Assembly: GCF_000163055.2 (NCBI RefSeq)
Contig: NC_022111.1
Location: 930,001-994,000, forward strand
From: Prevotella sp. oral taxon 299 str. F0039
Lineage (GTDB): Bacteria; Bacteroidota; Bacteroidia; Bacteroidales; Bacteroidaceae
Reading direction: 5' to 3'
Length of the DNA stretch: 64,000 nucleotides
Positions 63,948 through 64,000 of this stretch are shown in pieces. Under the pieces are notes generated by a model that saw only the letters and a list, made by a program, of their open reading frames with translations, made no database searches and had not been told where the DNA came from. Position numbers and translations under genes: made by a program. Within the stretch, counting starts at the first letter, position 1. Every line of letters begins with the position of its first letter.

Positions 63948-64000
63948 TTATTTTATAGTTGCTTTAATAAAGCTCTTTCCTGCTGGACTCTTTCCATCTT
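63948..64000 (-). CDS. C-terminal end of an unidentified gene, partial
   Basis: Only about 16 codons are in the window. The reading ending at 63948 gives DGKSPAGKSFIKATIK; another frame ending at 63953 is also open. The perfect terminator about 60 bp downstream shows that a gene does end here. The family cannot be recognised from so little. Confidence 0.4.
   Translation of the reverse strand, partial: DGKSPAGKSFIKATIK

Overview
The window looks like a chromosome segment of a low-GC Bacteroidales bacterium, most likely Prevotella or a close relative. The evidence is Bacteroidetes-type promoters (TTTG, 19-20 bp, TAnnTTTG), a SusC/SusD pair, a protein with a type IX secretion C-terminal signal, a DUF4292/TPR/EnvC cluster, and gene order around rpoN, purE and ispG that fits this order of bacteria. 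The genus is an inference.

Regions. (1) 1-3742: rpoN, a PAP2-like membrane protein, purE and the N-terminal part of ispG, closely spaced on the minus strand behind a good promoter upstream of rpoN. (2) About 3.76-27.1 kb: a mobilizable integrative element of about 23 kb. It carries a relaxase, a MobC-like protein, an oriT-like hairpin region, a DUF3408 protein, a Toprim primase, a VapE/DUF3874 ATPase, two small helix-turn-helix proteins, and two tandem tyrosine recombinases at the other end. Its cargo is an eight-gene, almost gapless minus-strand operon (23621 to 9949): XRE regulator, PLD-nuclease/SNF2-type helicase fusion, AlbA_2/HATPase protein, Eco57I/PglX-like DNA methyltransferase, AAA ATPase, HNH endonuclease, GNAT-PIN-PUA-like fusion, and a small ASCH protein. 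This has the composition of an anti-phage modification/restriction system but matches no canonical BREX, DISARM or type I-III layout that I recognise. It also contains a Septu-like ATPase+HNH pair.

(3) 27.3-38.3 kb: sugar O-acetyltransferase, a thioredoxin-like lipoprotein without its cysteines, CrcB, then a SusD, SusC and secreted metzincin protease locus. (4) 38.3-47.0 kb: an HlpA-like glycosyltransferase, a 1.5 kb gene-free stretch, a YidE/AspT-type transporter followed by a decayed SGNH hydrolase tail, a T9SS-exported protein, and an ArnT-like glycosyltransferase. (5) 47.3-57.9 kb, minus strand: a zinc/cadmium P-type ATPase, WbqC, a degenerate S26 peptidase, LepB and DapB; then an EnvC-like protein, a DUF4292 lipoprotein, a TPR protein and dUTPase. 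(6) 58.9-64.0 kb: an AraC regulator, a secreted beta-sandwich protein, a glycosidase-like C-terminal fragment, gyrB, and the tail of one more gene.

The most unusual signal outside the defence operon is a family of short repeats in the host intergenic regions. Units with a degenerate odd palindrome (AAAAGCAWTGCTTTT) stand in arrays of about two to six, with an almost exact 22-bp period. I found eleven arrays between 27.1 and 63.8 kb and none inside the mobile element. All family names come from reading motifs by eye; no database search was run.
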